From: Halieaceae bacterium
Lineage (GTDB): Bacteria > Pseudomonadota > Gammaproteobacteria > Pseudomonadales > Halieaceae
Length of the DNA stretch: 6,918 nt
Direction of reading: 5' to 3'
Assembly: GCA_003520285.1 (NCBI GenBank)
Contig: DOVB01000116.1
Coordinates: 1 to 6,918, forward strand
Below, piece after piece: positions 6,380 through 6,918 of this stretch. Both the position numbers and the translations under genes were made by a program. The first letter of the stretch is position 1; the number at the start of each line of letters is the position of its first letter. The notes under the pieces are model-generated. The model saw only the letters and a list, made by a program, of their open reading frames with translations. It was not told the origin of the DNA and did not search any database.

Positions 6380-6918
6380 GGATAGTCGAACTTATGGGTT
6401 TGGAATAGGTCTATCGCATGACGCCAAACCGAGCCAACGTCACCGCTTCCGATCCGATGCTCATCGATCTGGCCGACAGGCGCTATCTCGCGGGTGGAAG
6501 AGGTGAGCCAAACCTCGTCTGCTTTGAGCGCATCTGCGAGTGTTAGATCGCACTCGACAACAGGGACATTGCTGTGATCACGGAGGATGTCGATCAATAA
6601 ACTACGAGTCACCCCAGGCAGTAATCGCTCGTCTAGAGTTGGCGTTTTGATGGTTCCATCAATCACGCAAAACACGTTGCTGGCTGCCGCTTCAGTAATG
6701 CGATGAGTGTGAGTATAGAGAAGCGCTTCGTCGAAGCCCTCATCGATCGCTTGCTGGTAGTGCATGACATTGCCAAGCAGCGCAGTGACCTTGATATCAC
6801 ACTGTTGCCAGCGAAGGTCGAGTTGAGATTTGAGTCGCATTGTCTGCGCTGGTGGTTTGAGAGCATCGGGCGGCGGCGGGGTGCTGAAAACGTACGCAAA
6901 TTCTGTCGGTACCAAATC
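6376..6918 (-). CDS. dat: D-amino-acid transaminase (class IV aminotransferase), 5' partial
   Basis: A PLP-dependent class IV aminotransferase. D-alanine transaminases of this type convert D-Ala and 2-oxoglutarate to pyruvate and D-Glu. The visible 180 residues are the C-terminal two thirds. They show the PLP lysine in RWQQCDIKVTALLGN (Lys43 of the visible part, matching Lys145 of the Bacillus enzyme), the E-A-A-A-SNVF motif with the PLP-pyridine glutamate (usually TEGSSSNVF), LLPGVTR, and ADEVWLTSSTREIAPV. The order and spacing fit D-amino-acid transaminase better than the branched-chain or aminodeoxychorismate lyase subfamilies, judged by CDIK and STREIAPV. The frame is open to the window edge, so about 100 residues lie outside; a TTG near 6915 is not a start. 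It overlaps alr by ATGA, forming an alanine/D-glutamate module. Subfamily assignment without the N-terminal half is likely but not certain. Confidence 0.87.
   Translation of the reverse strand, partial: DLVPTEFAYVFSTPPPPDALKPPAQTMRLKSQLDLRWQQCDIKVTALLGNVMHYQQAIDEGFDEALLYTHTHRITEAAASNVFCVIDGTIKTPTLDERLLPGVTRSLLIDILRDHSNVPVVECDLTLADALKADEVWLTSSTREIAPVGQIDEHRIGSGDVGSVWRHAIDLFQTHKFDYP

Noticed and set aside
6103..6506. Plus-strand open frames opposite alr and dat
   Set aside because: They are antisense to two well-supported enzymes, with arginine- and histidine-rich, domain-free translations typical of shadow frames.

Overview
The window reads as chromosomal DNA of a Gram-negative bacterium, most likely a gammaproteobacterium. 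Reasons are an ExeA/ExeB (GspA/GspB) pair of the type II secretion system, an AroG-type DAHP synthase that aligns without gaps (from memory) to the E. coli enzyme over nearly all of the visible part, and a PadR-family regulator close to Vibrio AphA. Base composition is moderate and looks even across the window. I see no transposase, integrase, phage gene, tRNA, rRNA or CRISPR array. Genus cannot be fixed from this sequence alone.

Layout: (1) positions 1-987, plus strand, a DAHP synthase gene cut at its 5' end by the window edge. (2) 988-1188, a non-coding gap holding a degenerate array of 7-base units and then a perfect 13-bp hairpin. (3) 1189-2154, minus strand, a nitronate monooxygenase-like flavoenzyme. 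(4) 2155-2240, a divergent promoter region with a perfect TATGCA-N6-TGCATA dyad, matching the box described for AphA. (5) 2241-2846, plus strand, the AphA/PadR-type regulator. (6) 2929-5323, plus strand, gspA and gspB overlapping by 14 bp. (7) 5318-6918, minus strand, alanine racemase (alr) preceded by a D-amino-acid transaminase (dat, cut by the window edge). The last two overlap by ATGA, and alr converges on gspB with a 6-bp overlap.

How the genes may work together: the oxygenase and the regulator look like a divergent, locally controlled pair, with the operator almost midway between the two start codons. GspA and GspB would form the inner-membrane, peptidoglycan-binding complex that helps the T2SS secretin assemble through the cell wall; no other gsp gene is present here. 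Dat and Alr together interconvert L-Ala, D-Ala and D-Glu, the D-amino acids of peptidoglycan. The DAHP synthase is the entry step of the shikimate pathway and shows no link to its neighbours.

Most of the window is ordinary housekeeping and accessory metabolism. The most distinctive signals are the heptad repeat array after aroG, the AphA-type regulator with its matching box, and the coupled dat-alr pair. I found no evidence for a new defence or mobile system.
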